Counted from the first letter of the stretch, positions 26,870-34,375 are shown. The stretch is 64,000 nt of DNA from Magnetospirillum fulvum (GCF_900108475.1 NZ_FNWO01000002.1:62001-126000); one strand, 5' to 3'. The notes: a model not told the origin generated them from the sequence alone. Program-made: numbers and translations.

Positions 26870-27379
26870 TTAAGTAATTTTATCGAGATACTCAGACGAC
26901 AAACCGATGAATTGGGGCTGCTCCAGTGTCCGACGCATCGTCAAGGCGTCAACACCTCCGTAATATCCCTTACGCCGCCCAAGTTGAGCGAAACCATGGC
27001 GGCGATAGAGCGCCTGACCGGCGACATTGTCGGCGGCAACTTCCAGAAACATCGCCGTCGCCCCCTGCGCCGCCGAATCGGCCATCGCCGCGTCGAGCAG
27101 CCGCCCCCCCACCCCCTGGCCGCGCCAGGGCGGCAACACCGCCAGGGTCAGAATCTCGGCCTCGTCGAAGGTTCGCCGCCACATCACCAGCCCGGCCGGT
27201 CCCGGCGCGGTCGGGCTGGGCTGCAACCGCCCCCCATCGACGGCGATCAGCGCGCTGGTGCCGGGCATCAAGAGCACCTCGGCCATCGAGCGGACGCTCC
27301 ACGGCTCGGCGAAGCACACCGCATGCATCCCAGCCAGCAATTCGGCATGAACCATCGCCGCTGGCATCAACTCGATCAT
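26870..27379 (-). CDS. rimI: Ribosomal-protein-alanine N-acetyltransferase RimI
   Basis: The product is 169 residues of GNAT fold. Motif A/acetyl-CoA loop is LAVLPPWRGQGVGGRLLDAA, followed by FLEVAADNVAGQALYRRHGF, the RimI signature (EV..N..A..LY...GF). It N-acetylates the N-terminal alanine of ribosomal protein S18. The ATG at 27379 overlaps the tsaB stop by 4 bp, the usual tsaB-rimI arrangement. A longer reading frame upstream lies wholly inside tsaB and is not credible. Confidence 0.9.
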   Translation of the reverse strand: MIELMPAAMVHAELLAGMHAVCFAEPWSVRSMAEVLLMPGTSALIAVDGGRLQPSPTAPGPAGLVMWRRTFDEAEILTLAVLPPWRGQGVGGRLLDAAMADSAAQGATAMFLEVAADNVAGQALYRRHGFAQLGRRKGYYGGVDALTMRRTLEQPQFIGLSSEYLDKIT

Positions 27380-28035
27380 GACGGCGGTCCGGGCAGGGTG
27401 ACGTCGGGGGCACGCAGGTAAAGCGGCTCGGCCGGGAGCGCTCGCCCCTCGCGCCACAAATCCTCGCCCACCCGCGCGACGATCGCAGCGTCGGGCCAAC
27501 CCGGCGACGAGGCTGCCACCGCCCCGGGAATCGCCGCCAAAATCCGCGCCGCAGCATCGCCCGCGACCAGCACCGGGCCGGTCAGCCGTGGAGCAAGGGC
27601 GGCGGGACTGAGCGCTTCGACCGCGCTAAGCGGGGTCAGATCGGCGCGAAACAACTGGACCCAGGGATCGTCGCGCCGCGACTCGAGCGCGACCACCACA
27701 GTGCGTCCCTCTCGTTCCGACTCCGGAATAGCGGCCGCGACCGCCAGCGGTGTCGGCACCCCGGCCAGCGGCAGACCGGCGGCAAGGGCAAAGCCGCGCG
27801 CGGCGGCCAGTCCGATACGCAGGCCGGTAAAGGCACCCGGACCGACCGTCACCGCCAGCAGGTCGAGCCCGGCGACGGTCAGACCGGATTCGTCCAACAC
27901 GGCCTTGATCATCGGCATCAGTGCTTCGCTCTGACCGCGCGACATCACGGTCAGACGGTGGGCGACGACCTGCCCGTTGCGCAGCAGCGCCGCCGAACAG
28001 GCCGAGGTCGAGGTGTCGATGGCAAGAACATTCAT
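27376..28035 (-). CDS. tsaB: tRNA threonylcarbamoyladenosine biosynthesis protein TsaB
   Basis: The product is 219 residues of ASKHA fold. MNVLAIDTSTSACSAALL at the N-terminus, SRGQSEALMPMIKAVL and TVGPGAFTGLRIGLAAARGF are all TsaB signatures. It is the non-catalytic partner of TsaD in making t6A37 on ANN-decoding tRNAs. The start is set at 28035, where the fold begins. rimI is coupled downstream. The upstream ddpX-like gene diverges from a 43-bp gap. Confidence 0.94.
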   Translation of the reverse strand: MNVLAIDTSTSACSAALLRNGQVVAHRLTVMSRGQSEALMPMIKAVLDESGLTVAGLDLLAVTVGPGAFTGLRIGLAAARGFALAAGLPLAGVPTPLAVAAAIPESEREGRTVVVALESRRDDPWVQLFRADLTPLSAVEALSPAALAPRLTGPVLVAGDAAARILAAIPGAVAASSPGWPDAAIVARVGEDLWREGRALPAEPLYLRAPDVTLPGPPS

Positions 28036-28078
28036 CACGCGGCTATACTGCGCCCGGCCAATCAAGGAAAGGCCTAAG

Positions 28079-28648
28079 ATGTCGTCTCTGGTATCCATTT
28101 CCCCGACCGCCTTCAATATCGAGCTGGCCCTGGCCTATGCCACCGCCGACAATTTCACCGGTTGCCCGGTCTATCGACCCGATGCCGAGTGCTGGCTTCA
28201 TGCCGACGCCGCCCCGTTGCTGACCCGGGCGGCGGCGCTGGCCCATCCGCTGGGATTGCGTCTGCGCATCCGCGACGCCTTTCGCCCCACCGAGGCGCAA
28301 TGGGCGCTGTGGAGCATCTGCCCCGATCCCGAATTCCTCGCCGACCCTCATCAGGGCTCGACCCACTCGATGGGCGTCGCCGTCGATGTCGAGTTGGTCG
28401 ATATCACCACCGGCCAGCCGCTCGACATGGGAACCGGTTTCGACGCCTTCACCCCGCAATCGCACCACGCCCGCCTCGACCTCGCCCCCGAAGCCCAACG
28501 CCACCGCGCCATCTTGCTGGGACTGATGATTGCCGCCGGATGGGATTTCTATCGCCACGAATGGTGGCACTATCAAATGCACGATGCCCGCACTCTCTAT
28601 CCTTTGCTGTCCGATACCGTGCTTGGGGATCGGAGAATGATGCCCTGA
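28079..28648 (+). CDS. ddpX: D-alanyl-D-alanine dipeptidase (VanX/DdpX family)
   Basis: The product is 189 residues of the M15D zinc-peptidase type. The zinc motifs are complete: STHSMGVAVDVELVD (SxHxxGxAxD) and HEWWHYQM (ExxH), with RDAFRP carrying the conserved Arg. It hydrolyses free D-Ala-D-Ala, usually for peptide recycling; without vanH/vanA neighbours a vancomycin-resistance role is unlikely. There is no signal peptide. The ATG at 28079 follows AAGGAAAGG. Confidence 0.9.
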   Translation: MSSLVSISPTAFNIELALAYATADNFTGCPVYRPDAECWLHADAAPLLTRAAALAHPLGLRLRIRDAFRPTEAQWALWSICPDPEFLADPHQGSTHSMGVAVDVELVDITTGQPLDMGTGFDAFTPQSHHARLDLAPEAQRHRAILLGLMIAAGWDFYRHEWWHYQMHDARTLYPLLSDTVLGDRRMMP

Positions 28649-28702
28649 TTTCACCGATCCGGCGAGACGATGCCCCTGTTGCCAAAAAAATGAAAAAAGT
28701 GC

Positions 28703-28730
28703 TTGCGCCGGTCGATTCTTTTCGTAATAT
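28703..28730 (+). promoter_or_regulatory. Promoter of tRNA-Gly
   Basis: TTGCGC (28703-28708) and TAATAT (28725-28730) have 16-bp spacing, about 48 bp before the tRNA, in an A/T-rich stretch that stands out from the surroundings. Confidence 0.65.
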
Positions 28731-28777
28731 GCGGGCCTCCAGACGCCGGGACCTCCCGGCCCTGGTCGCCAGACAGA

Positions 28778-28852
28778 GCGGGCGTAGCTCAGGGGTAGAG
28801 CACAACCTTGCCAAGGTTGGGGTCGAGGGTTCGAATCCCTTCGCCCGCTCCA
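28778..28852 (+). tRNA. tRNA-Gly (anticodon GCC)
   Basis: The acceptor stem GCGGGCG pairs with CGCCCGC. The D-arm is GCTCAGGGGTAGAGC. The anticodon stem CAACC/GGTTG encloses TTGCCAA with GCC at 28810-28812. The T-arm is GAGGGTTCGAATCCCTT (bulged pairing at the base). A T discriminator base and an encoded CCA end it. It has its own promoter and terminator. Confidence 0.97.
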
Positions 28853-28880
28853 AGTCTCTCACGAGAGTGAGAGCACCATC

Positions 28881-28912
28881 AAAAGGCTGGATCCTCGGGT
28901 CCGGCCTTTTTG
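28881..28912 (+). terminator. Rho-independent terminator of tRNA-Gly
   Basis: An A-run and GGC...GGATCC pair with GGGTCC...GCC and a five-T run, starting about 28 bp after the tRNA. Confidence 0.85.
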
Positions 28913-28993
28913 CTGTCCTCGTCGCCAAAATCTGGCTTTGATGCCAACAAGAGTCGCATGGCATCGGTAAGACTTGTAATTATCATCGGAAAT

Positions 28994-29011
28994 CAGTCAT
29001 GAACATGACTG
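28994..29011. repeat. Inverted repeat in the 306-bp gap before the second MucR gene
   Basis: CAGTCATG and CATGACTG are perfect 8-bp arms around AA. Together with the repeat at 29113 this is all I see in the gap; a 40-codon reading frame starting inside the repeat has no ribosome site. Confidence 0.6.
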
Positions 29012-29112
29012 GTCCGGACGCGGCGATCGCTGACGCGCTGAACGCTGATCTTGCAGGAGCAGAGGCCCGGACTTGGCTGCCGATGCCGTCCTCGTCAGCC
29101 CAGCCGCGACAT

Positions 29113-29135
29113 TCACGGTGATCACTGCACCGTGA
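29113..29135. promoter_or_regulatory. Inverted repeat just upstream of the second MucR gene
   Basis: TCACGGTG and CACCGTGA are perfect 8-bp arms separated by 7 bp, ending 23 bp before the start at 29159. It is a candidate operator or leader hairpin. Confidence 0.45.
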
Positions 29136-29158
29136 CCGCCTGATTGGAGTCTGTCTGT

Positions 29159-29638
29159 ATGATCCGCCTGACATCGAAAATCGTTGCCGCCTACCTTCGC
29201 AACAACGCCGTGGCGACGGCCGATCTGCCCGACCTGATCCGCAATACCTATGCCACTCTGGTCAATATCGACACCCCCGCCGCCGAAGCGCCGGAACGGC
29301 AGCAGCCCGCCGTGCCGGTTCGCAAATCGGTGACCCCGGACGCGGTCTACTGTCTTGAGTGCGGCAAGCCGCAGAAGATGCTGAAGCGGCACCTCCAGAC
29401 CGCCCACGCTCTGTCGGTGGACGAGTATCGCGCCAAATGGTCGTTGCCGTCGGATTATCCGATGGTGGCCTCGACCTATGCCGCCCGCCGCTCGGAACTG
29501 GCCAAGTCGATCGGATTGGGCACCAAGCCCCGTCCCGACCGGACGCCCGCGCCAAGCGACGCGAGCGAGGCCGCGACGAGCGACTCCCAGCCTCAGCACC
29601 GCTATCCCGCCTCGCGCTGGTCGAAACCGGTCGGCTGA
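29159..29638 (+). CDS. MucR/Ros family regulator with intact zinc finger
   Basis: The product is 159 residues. It has the same layout as the MucR gene at 26.1 kb, but here the prokaryotic zinc finger is complete (CLECGKPQKMLKRHLQTAH, Cys2His2). The tail after GLGTKPRPDRTPAP is longer, Ser/Pro-rich and possibly disordered. The ATG at 29159 follows GGAG with 9-bp spacing. A DUF2786 gene follows 35 bp later on the same strand, probably in one transcript. Two inverted repeats lie in the upstream gap. Confidence 0.9.
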   Translation: MIRLTSKIVAAYLRNNAVATADLPDLIRNTYATLVNIDTPAAEAPERQQPAVPVRKSVTPDAVYCLECGKPQKMLKRHLQTAHALSVDEYRAKWSLPSDYPMVASTYAARRSELAKSIGLGTKPRPDRTPAPSDASEAATSDSQPQHRYPASRWSKPVG

Positions 29639-29673
29639 ACCAACGCCCTCCCCCGCAGGCGGAAGGAGTCGGC

Positions 29674-30363
29674 ATGGCAGACGATCTCGACAAGCTCAAA
29701 TCGCGACTTCAGGCGCTGCGGGCGAAAACCACCGCCAACGGCTGCACCGAGGACGAGGCGCTGGCGGCGGCGGCGAAAGTCGCCGAACTGCTGGACCGTC
29801 ACGATCTGTCGCTCAGCGATCTTGAACTGCGCGAAGAGCAGTGCGAGCAGGCCGCGCTGGAGACCAACCGCAAGCAGCGCCAGCCGATCTCGGCCTGCAT
29901 CCCGGCGATCGCCGATTATTGCGATTGCAAGGTCTGGCGCGAGAAAGACGAGAGCGGACGAATCCGCTATGTCTTTTTCGGTCTGCGCCCCAGCCTCGAA
30001 ATGGCCCGCTATGTCCATGACGTGATCGCCACCGCGATGCAGACCGCCTGGGAAGCCTATGCCCTTCAGCAGCGCTTCATCCGCTACGGCCACGACGAAC
30101 GGGGATCGTTCCTGTTCGGCATGGCGGTCTCGATCGCCGACAAGTTGGTCGCGATGAAGGCGGAGCGCGACGAGTCCAACCGCCGCACCAGCGGTCGCGA
30201 CCTTGTCGTCGTCCGCCACGCCATCGTCGAAGCCGAATTCGCCAAACTGGACCTGTCGCTGCGGCGCGGTCGCGCCTCGGGCAAGAAGGTCGCCGCCGCC
30301 GCCTTCGAGGCCGGACAGGCAGCCGGTCACGCGGTGACGATCCGCCCCGGCATTACTGACTGA
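29674..30363 (+). CDS. DUF2786 domain protein
   Basis: The product is 229 residues. The N-terminal DUF2786 region is LKSRLQALRAKTTANGCTED followed by EALAAAAKVAELLDRHDLSL. The C-terminal part (FFGLRPSLEMARYVHDVIAT) corresponds to the domain usually attached to it. Its function is unknown. The ATG at 29674 follows AAGGAG. It is preceded by the MucR gene at 35 bp. There is no signal peptide or membrane segment. Homologues occur both in chromosomes and in phages, so a foreign origin is possible but not indicated by composition. Confidence 0.82.
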   Translation: MADDLDKLKSRLQALRAKTTANGCTEDEALAAAAKVAELLDRHDLSLSDLELREEQCEQAALETNRKQRQPISACIPAIADYCDCKVWREKDESGRIRYVFFGLRPSLEMARYVHDVIATAMQTAWEAYALQQRFIRYGHDERGSFLFGMAVSIADKLVAMKAERDESNRRTSGRDLVVVRHAIVEAEFAKLDLSLRRGRASGKKVAAAAFEAGQAAGHAVTIRPGITD

Positions 30364-30432
30364 GGCGACCAACCGCCACTGGGGCTGTTGTTTCGATAGT
30401 GCAACGACGGCTCCGCTTCGGGAAACACCGAT

Positions 30433-30909
30433 ATGAGCAAACGCACCCCCGCCACCGCCGCGATGGACAAGGCCAAAAAGCCGTTCGATCTGCTGGAATA
30501 TCACTACGATCCCGACGCCCCCTCGATCGGCCTCCATGCCGCCCAGTCGCTGGGGTTACCGCCGTCGCAGGTGTTCAAGACCTTGATGGTTACCGCGGGC
30601 GACGAGGCGATGATCGCGGTGGTTCCCTCTGACCACGAATTGAACCTGAAGGCGCTGGCCCACGCCACCGACAAGAAATCTGTGCAGATGATGGCGGTCG
30701 CCGATGCCGAGCGCCTGTCCGGCTTCAAGGTCGGCGGCATTTCGCCGCTCGGCCAGAAAAAGCGCCTGCGCACGATCTTCGACCAGAGCGCCCTGCTGCT
30801 CCCCTTCATCGTCGTCAATGGCGGCCAGCGCGGCCTTCAGATCAAGGCCGCCCCGCTCGACCTGATCGACGCGACCGGAGCGATCGTGGCGGCCATCGCC
30901 AGCAAATAA
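30433..30909 (+). CDS. ybaK: Cys-tRNA(Pro) deacylase YbaK
   Basis: The product is 158 residues. The YbaK/INS editing fold is shown by TPATAAMDKAKKPFDLLEYH, GLPPSQVFKTLMV (with the catalytic Lys region), MIAVVPSDHELNLKALA and FKVGGISPLGQKKRLRTIFD, the GXXXP-type loop of YbaK. It hydrolyses Cys-tRNA(Pro) that escapes ProRS. It follows the DUF2786 gene by 69 bp and is ended by a bidirectional hairpin. Confidence 0.94.
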   Translation: MSKRTPATAAMDKAKKPFDLLEYHYDPDAPSIGLHAAQSLGLPPSQVFKTLMVTAGDEAMIAVVPSDHELNLKALAHATDKKSVQMMAVADAERLSGFKVGGISPLGQKKRLRTIFDQSALLLPFIVVNGGQRGLQIKAAPLDLIDATGAIVAAIASK

Positions 30910-30930
30910 CACCCCACCCGTTGGAAATGA

Positions 30931-30955
30931 AAAAGGCGGCTTTAGGCCGCCTTAA
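30931..30955. terminator. Bidirectional terminator between ybaK and the DUF2335 gene
   Basis: AAGGCGGC (30933-30940) pairs with GCCGCCTT (30946-30953) around TTTAG. It has A's on the left and TTAAG on the right, and lies between convergent genes. Confidence 0.75.
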
Positions 30956-30967
30956 GATGGGTTACGA

Positions 30968-31606
30968 TCACCGGCGCGCCTTTGTTTTTCCAGCAGGTTT
31001 TCCCTGGAGTGAACCCTTAGCGGGAAGACTCGGTCGCTCGCCCTTGGGCGCGGAACTCGGCGGTGACTCGTCTCGCCCCCCTCCTCCGAGTCCCATCTGG
31101 CTTCCTTTAACAAAGGCCGAAACCATGCCGACAGCGCTCGCAGCGAGAAATGCCGCCGCAACCCACGGCTGGCCGTGGACACCGCTGTAATACGCCCCAG
31201 TCATCAGACCCATGCTTACGAGCAGACCGCAAAGCAAACCAGCCCAATGGGTTGTGACGCTTGCGGTCACAACACGGCGCTCAATGTTATGCCGATGATT
31301 CTGTTCGCGCTCCGCCATTTGGACGATGCGCTCGGCAAAATCCTCCCCCACCTCGTTATACGCCGCCAATTGCTGAGGCGGAGGAAGGGGTCCACTATGA
31401 ACAACCTCGCGCGAAATGGTCTGCGCAACGACAGTCAGGACCCCGTCTAATTGAGGTGCGTCGATACCCAGTTCATGAAGTTGACCGAGCAACTCCTGCT
31501 CGACATCCGGGGACAGCACAACATGAAGATCTGCCCCAGGAACCAAGGCCGCCCCCGTCTTCACCATTTCGGTCTGTAGCTTCTCAGCCTGCTTTTCCGA
31601 ACTCAT
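30968..31606 (-). CDS. DUF2335 membrane protein
   Basis: The product is 212 residues. The DUF2335 signature is clear: PPPQQLAAYNEVGEDFAERI and VQMAEREQNHRHNIERR, then two membrane helices (~127-147 and ~155-175: WAGLLCGLLVSMGLMTGAYY, WVAAAFLAASAVGMVSAFV). A cytoplasmic Gly/Lys-rich tail ends KPAGKTKARR. The family's function is unknown. The ATG at 31606 lies inside a 71-residue upstream gene that overlaps it by 23 bp. This stretch is less GC-rich than its neighbours, which may mark it as acquired. Confidence 0.82.
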   Translation of the reverse strand: MSSEKQAEKLQTEMVKTGAALVPGADLHVVLSPDVEQELLGQLHELGIDAPQLDGVLTVVAQTISREVVHSGPLPPPQQLAAYNEVGEDFAERIVQMAEREQNHRHNIERRVVTASVTTHWAGLLCGLLVSMGLMTGAYYSGVHGQPWVAAAFLAASAVGMVSAFVKGSQMGLGGGGRDESPPSSAPKGERPSLPAKGSLQGKPAGKTKARR

Positions 31607-31799
31607 CAGCCCGTCGCATCGCCGTCCGAATGTCGCGGCCCACAGCCCGCCAGTCGGAGGCCAAACCGTTCCCGTCAATGCGGGGGGGGATATAATTCGG
31701 GACAGCGAGCAGCGCTAGCGAGCCGAGACCGAGGCAAAAGCCCTGACCGAAGCCCAGCTTCAAAACCGTCTTGGTGTGGGTTTCTTTGGTCTGACGCAT
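31584..31799 (-). CDS. Small hypothetical protein coupled to the DUF2335 gene
   Basis: The product is 71 residues. One hydrophobic segment (GFGQGFCLGLGSLALLAVPNY, ~16-36) is flanked by a Lys/Thr-rich start and a charged C-terminus (DWRAVGRDIRTAMRRADEFG). The stop lies 23 bp inside the DUF2335 gene, suggesting translational coupling and a joint membrane role (inference). The ATG is preceded by a weak GGGTAA site. I do not recognise a family. Confidence 0.6.
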   Translation of the reverse strand: MRQTKETHTKTVLKLGFGQGFCLGLGSLALLAVPNYIPPRIDGNGLASDWRAVGRDIRTAMRRADEFGKAG

Positions 31800-31846
31800 A
31801 AAATTACCCGACAGTGTGATACTGCGCTCGAATTATAGAAACAGTC

Positions 31847-31865
31847 GCATGATTTGATATCATGC
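31847..31865. repeat. Inverted repeat in the promoter region of the DUF2335 pair
   Basis: GCATGAT and ATCATGC are perfect 7-bp arms around TTGAT, 48 bp upstream of the 71-residue gene, in an AT-rich stretch. It is a candidate operator. Otherwise the gap from 31800 to 32332 holds only the structured RNA candidate described separately. Confidence 0.5.
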
Positions 31866-32062
31866 TTCACTAGCCCACTGTCAACGGAGTTTGCGTTATA
31901 CGTAAAGACAGAGAGCCATATCGGGATGGGTTCTCGGTGAGAAGCTCCGGCACTGGAAGGCACCGCAGCGCATAAATCCCATTTGCGATGCTCGTACGAT
32001 CATCATTTTGTGGATTCGGGCCAGATCATGATCGCGGCCCGTGAAACCGCTAACCCCTTGAT

Positions 32063-32092
32063 AAAAAAAACCCCCGGGTAAGAACCCGGGGG
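32063..32092 (-). terminator. Strong rho-independent terminator
   Basis: CCCCCGGGT pairs with ACCCGGGGG around a 4-nt loop and is followed on the minus strand by eight Ts. It ends whatever is transcribed leftward from lysR or from the candidate sRNA. Confidence 0.9.
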
Positions 32093-32235
32093 CAAAGTCA
32101 AACAGGGAGGCTTCACGTCTAGGAGACGTAGGGATCCAAGGACCCCCAACCCGGACGCTAGGTCCGGGAACGAGACGGCGGAAAAACCACCGAAACTCTA
32201 AAACCGACTGCAATGCAGTAAGTCATCCTGTGTAT
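32063..32235 (-). ncRNA. Candidate structured small RNA or long 3' UTR with terminator
   Basis: Read on the minus strand, this stretch forms three compact stem-loops in series and then a classic terminator. The stem-loops are 32150-32168 (7-bp stem), 32131-32145 (6-bp stem with a bulge) and 32115-32129 (perfect 6-bp stem). The terminator is a 9-bp stem (32084-32092 with 32071-32079) and eight Ts. No ribosome site or credible reading frame is present. The lysR stop is at 32333, so this could be an independent sRNA or a long, structured lysR 3' UTR. The 5' end is a guess: no firm promoter was found. Confidence 0.55.
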
Positions 32236-32332
32236 CTAAGGCAAGTTGCCGCCGCCAACCATTCCAATTATCTCGGCCGGGGCATGCAGACAGCGCATAA
32301 CTCAAGCACAAGATGAATCGAACGCCGAGAAC

Positions 32333-33226
32333 TTAGTGCGATTCCGCGATCTTGGTCAGAAGAAAATCGCGGAATGCGGTAATGCGTCGGGAATGACGCA
32401 GTTCCTCGGGATAGACGAAAAACGCATCGAATTTCGGCCCGGCCAGATCGGGCAGCACCCGGACCAGATTGTCGGCCGGATTGATCATGTAATCCGGCAT
32501 CGCGCCCAAGCCCAGCCCGCTTTTGACGGCGCGGAAGATGCCGTAGATGTTGTTGACCTCGAGTACCGGGCGGCGGGGCCGATCCGGGGTCATTCCCGCG
32601 TCCAGCAGCCAATTGACGTTGGCGACCGGCGCCGACACCCGGGCATCCTCGCCGAACACGATGATCCGATGGTGGTCGAGATCGGCGGGAGTCTGCGGCT
32701 TGCCGTATTCGTTGATGTATTCGGGCGAGGCAAACACGCTGTAGCTCATCGTCAGCAGATGGCGTTGGACCAGATCGGGCTGGCGCGGCGGCATCATCCG
32801 GATTGCGACGTCGGCTTCGCGCATCGCCAGATCGAGTTCGCCGTCATAGAGCACCAGCGACACCGCGATATCGGGATAGAGATCGAGGAAATCCTTGATC
32901 CGGGGCGTCAGCCATAGCGAGCCGAAGGCGACGGTGGTGGTGATCTTCAGCGGTCCCTGGGCGCGCTCGCGACTTTCGGTCAGCAGCGCCTCGGTCATCG
33001 CCAGTTTTGAAAAGACGTCGCGGGCGGTCTTGTAGAGCAGTTCGCCCTGTTCGGTCAGGATCAGCCCCCGCGCATGGCGGTGAAACAGCGGCAGATTGAG
33101 GCTTTCCTCCAGCGCGCTGATCTGTCGGCTGACGGCGGACTGGCTCAGGTTGAGCACCTCCCCGGCATGCGTGAAGCTACCGGCTTCGGCGACGGCATGA
33201 AAAACCCTCAGCTTGTCCCAGTCCAT
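32333..33226 (-). CDS. LysR family transcriptional regulator
   Basis: The product is 297 residues, normal for LysR. The N-terminal winged helix has the signature FHAVAEAGSFTHAGEVLNLS and QSAVSRQISALEESLNLPLF. The C-terminal effector domain begins near residue 90 (GPLKITTTVAFGSLWLTPRI) and resembles the LTTR group of GcvA/AmpR-like regulators. It lies downstream of trxB on the same strand with a 201-bp gap that holds overlapping hairpins. The link to thioredoxin reductase suggests a redox role, but the effector is unknown. Confidence 0.92.
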   Translation of the reverse strand: MDWDKLRVFHAVAEAGSFTHAGEVLNLSQSAVSRQISALEESLNLPLFHRHARGLILTEQGELLYKTARDVFSKLAMTEALLTESRERAQGPLKITTTVAFGSLWLTPRIKDFLDLYPDIAVSLVLYDGELDLAMREADVAIRMMPPRQPDLVQRHLLTMSYSVFASPEYINEYGKPQTPADLDHHRIIVFGEDARVSAPVANVNWLLDAGMTPDRPRRPVLEVNNIYGIFRAVKSGLGLGAMPDYMINPADNLVRVLPDLAGPKFDAFFVYPEELRHSRRITAFRDFLLTKIAESH

Positions 33227-33248
33227 GGCGACGCGACGACTCCTCCCG

Positions 33249-33337
33249 GCGGGGGCCTAAGACAAAGCCCCCGCGCCCCGTCCCCCATTCCCGCAGACCG
33301 GCCCGGATGGGACGGATAACGGGATTGGGGCGCGGGG
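33249..33337 (-). promoter_or_regulatory. Two mutually exclusive hairpins upstream of lysR
   Basis: Hairpin A: 33249-33256 with 33267-33274, perfect 8 bp, directly next to the GGGAGGAG ribosome site of lysR. Hairpin B: 33269-33279 with 33327-33337, perfect 11 bp and extendable inwards. They share bases 33269-33274, so only one can form. This layout resembles an attenuator or a ribosome-site switch; hairpin B may also end trxB transcription. Confidence 0.45.
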
Positions 33338-33427
33338 CGTTGGTATTGTGGGCCGATCAAGCGGCGAACGGTCGCCCCCCGGCCTCCGTTCCGCTCGATC
33401 CCCGTTTCCCTACTGTGCCGTAGCCGA

Positions 33428-34375
33428 TCAATTATGTCCATGCAGGGCGAGAAAGCGTTCCGCTTCCAGCGCGGCCATGCAGCCGGTTCCGGCGGCGGTG
33501 ACCGCCTGACGGTAGATCTTGTCCTGCACGTCGCCCGCCGCGAACACGCCGGGGATGTTGGTCGCGGTCGATCCGGGAACGGTAACGAGATAGCCTTCGT
33601 CGTCCATCGTCAACGCGTCGGCGAACAGGCCGGTATTGGGGGTGTGGCCGATCGCAACGAACACACCATCGACCGCGAGATCGCTGACCACGCCGGTCTT
33701 GACGTTCTTGAGCCGGACCCCGGTAACCGAGGTCGGCTGCTCGGTGCCGACGATTTCATCGACGACACTGTCCCACACCACCGCGATCTTGGGGTTGGCG
33801 AACAGGCGTTCCTGGGCGATCCGTTCGGCGCGCAGGCTGTCGCGACGGTGGATCAGCGTCACCTTCGCGGCGATGCCGGACAGATAGATCGCCTCTTCCA
33901 CCGCCGAATTGCCGCCGCCGATCACCGCGACCTCGCGACCCCGGAAGAAGAAACCGTCACAGGTGGCGCAGGCCGAGACGCCAAAGCCCGAGAATTTCTT
34001 CTCGCTCTCGATCCCCAACCAGCGGGCGGTCGCCCCGGTGCAGATGATCACGGTATCGCCGGAATAGGTGTCGCCGGAATCCCCCACCGCCTGGAACGGG
34101 CGCTGGGTCAGGTCGATCGAAACGATCAGATCGTCAAGAAAGCGGGTGCCGACATGTTCGGCCTGCTGCTGCATCTGCTCCATCAGCCACGGACCCTGAA
34201 CCGCCTCGGCAAAGCCGGGGAAGTTCTCGACGTCGGTGGTAATGGTGAGCTGGCCGCCCGGCTGCAATCCGGCCACCAGCATCGGTTCGAGATTGGCCCG
34301 TGCCGCATAGATCGCGGCAGTACATCCCGCCGGTCCGGAGCCGAGGATAAGAACCTTGCTGTGATGGTGCGCCAT
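33428..34375 (-). CDS. trxB: Thioredoxin reductase
   Basis: The product is 315 residues. The FAD motif GSGPAGCTAAIYAARA is near the N-terminus, the redox-active CATC motif is in SACATCDGFFF (~137-140), and the NADPH motif is GGGNSAVEEA. GVFAAGDVQD lies at the C-terminal FAD contact. It reduces thioredoxin with NADPH. The thioredoxin-fold protein CnoX and the peroxiredoxin AhpC lie just upstream, forming a thiol-redox cluster. It is leftward, with 90 bp between it and ahpC. Confidence 0.97.
   Translation of the reverse strand: MAHHHSKVLILGSGPAGCTAAIYAARANLEPMLVAGLQPGGQLTITTDVENFPGFAEAVQGPWLMEQMQQQAEHVGTRFLDDLIVSIDLTQRPFQAVGDSGDTYSGDTVIICTGATARWLGIESEKKFSGFGVSACATCDGFFFRGREVAVIGGGNSAVEEAIYLSGIAAKVTLIHRRDSLRAERIAQERLFANPKIAVVWDSVVDEIVGTEQPTSVTGVRLKNVKTGVVSDLAVDGVFVAIGHTPNTGLFADALTMDDEGYLVTVPGSTATNIPGVFAAGDVQDKIYRQAVTAAGTGCMAALEAERFLALHGHN

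Noticed and set aside
28738-28760. Short GC-rich inverted sequence just before tRNA-Gly
   Set aside because: It falls between the promoter and the tRNA and fits an ordinary 5' leader; no separate function can be supported.
28998-29121. 40-codon frame starting within the 28994 palindrome
   Set aside because: No ribosome site, no homology recognised, and the start lies within the inverted repeat.
31896-32213. 105-codon open frame on the minus strand
   Set aside because: It crosses the terminator and the three stem-loops of the RNA candidate, has no ribosome site and looks unlike a protein.
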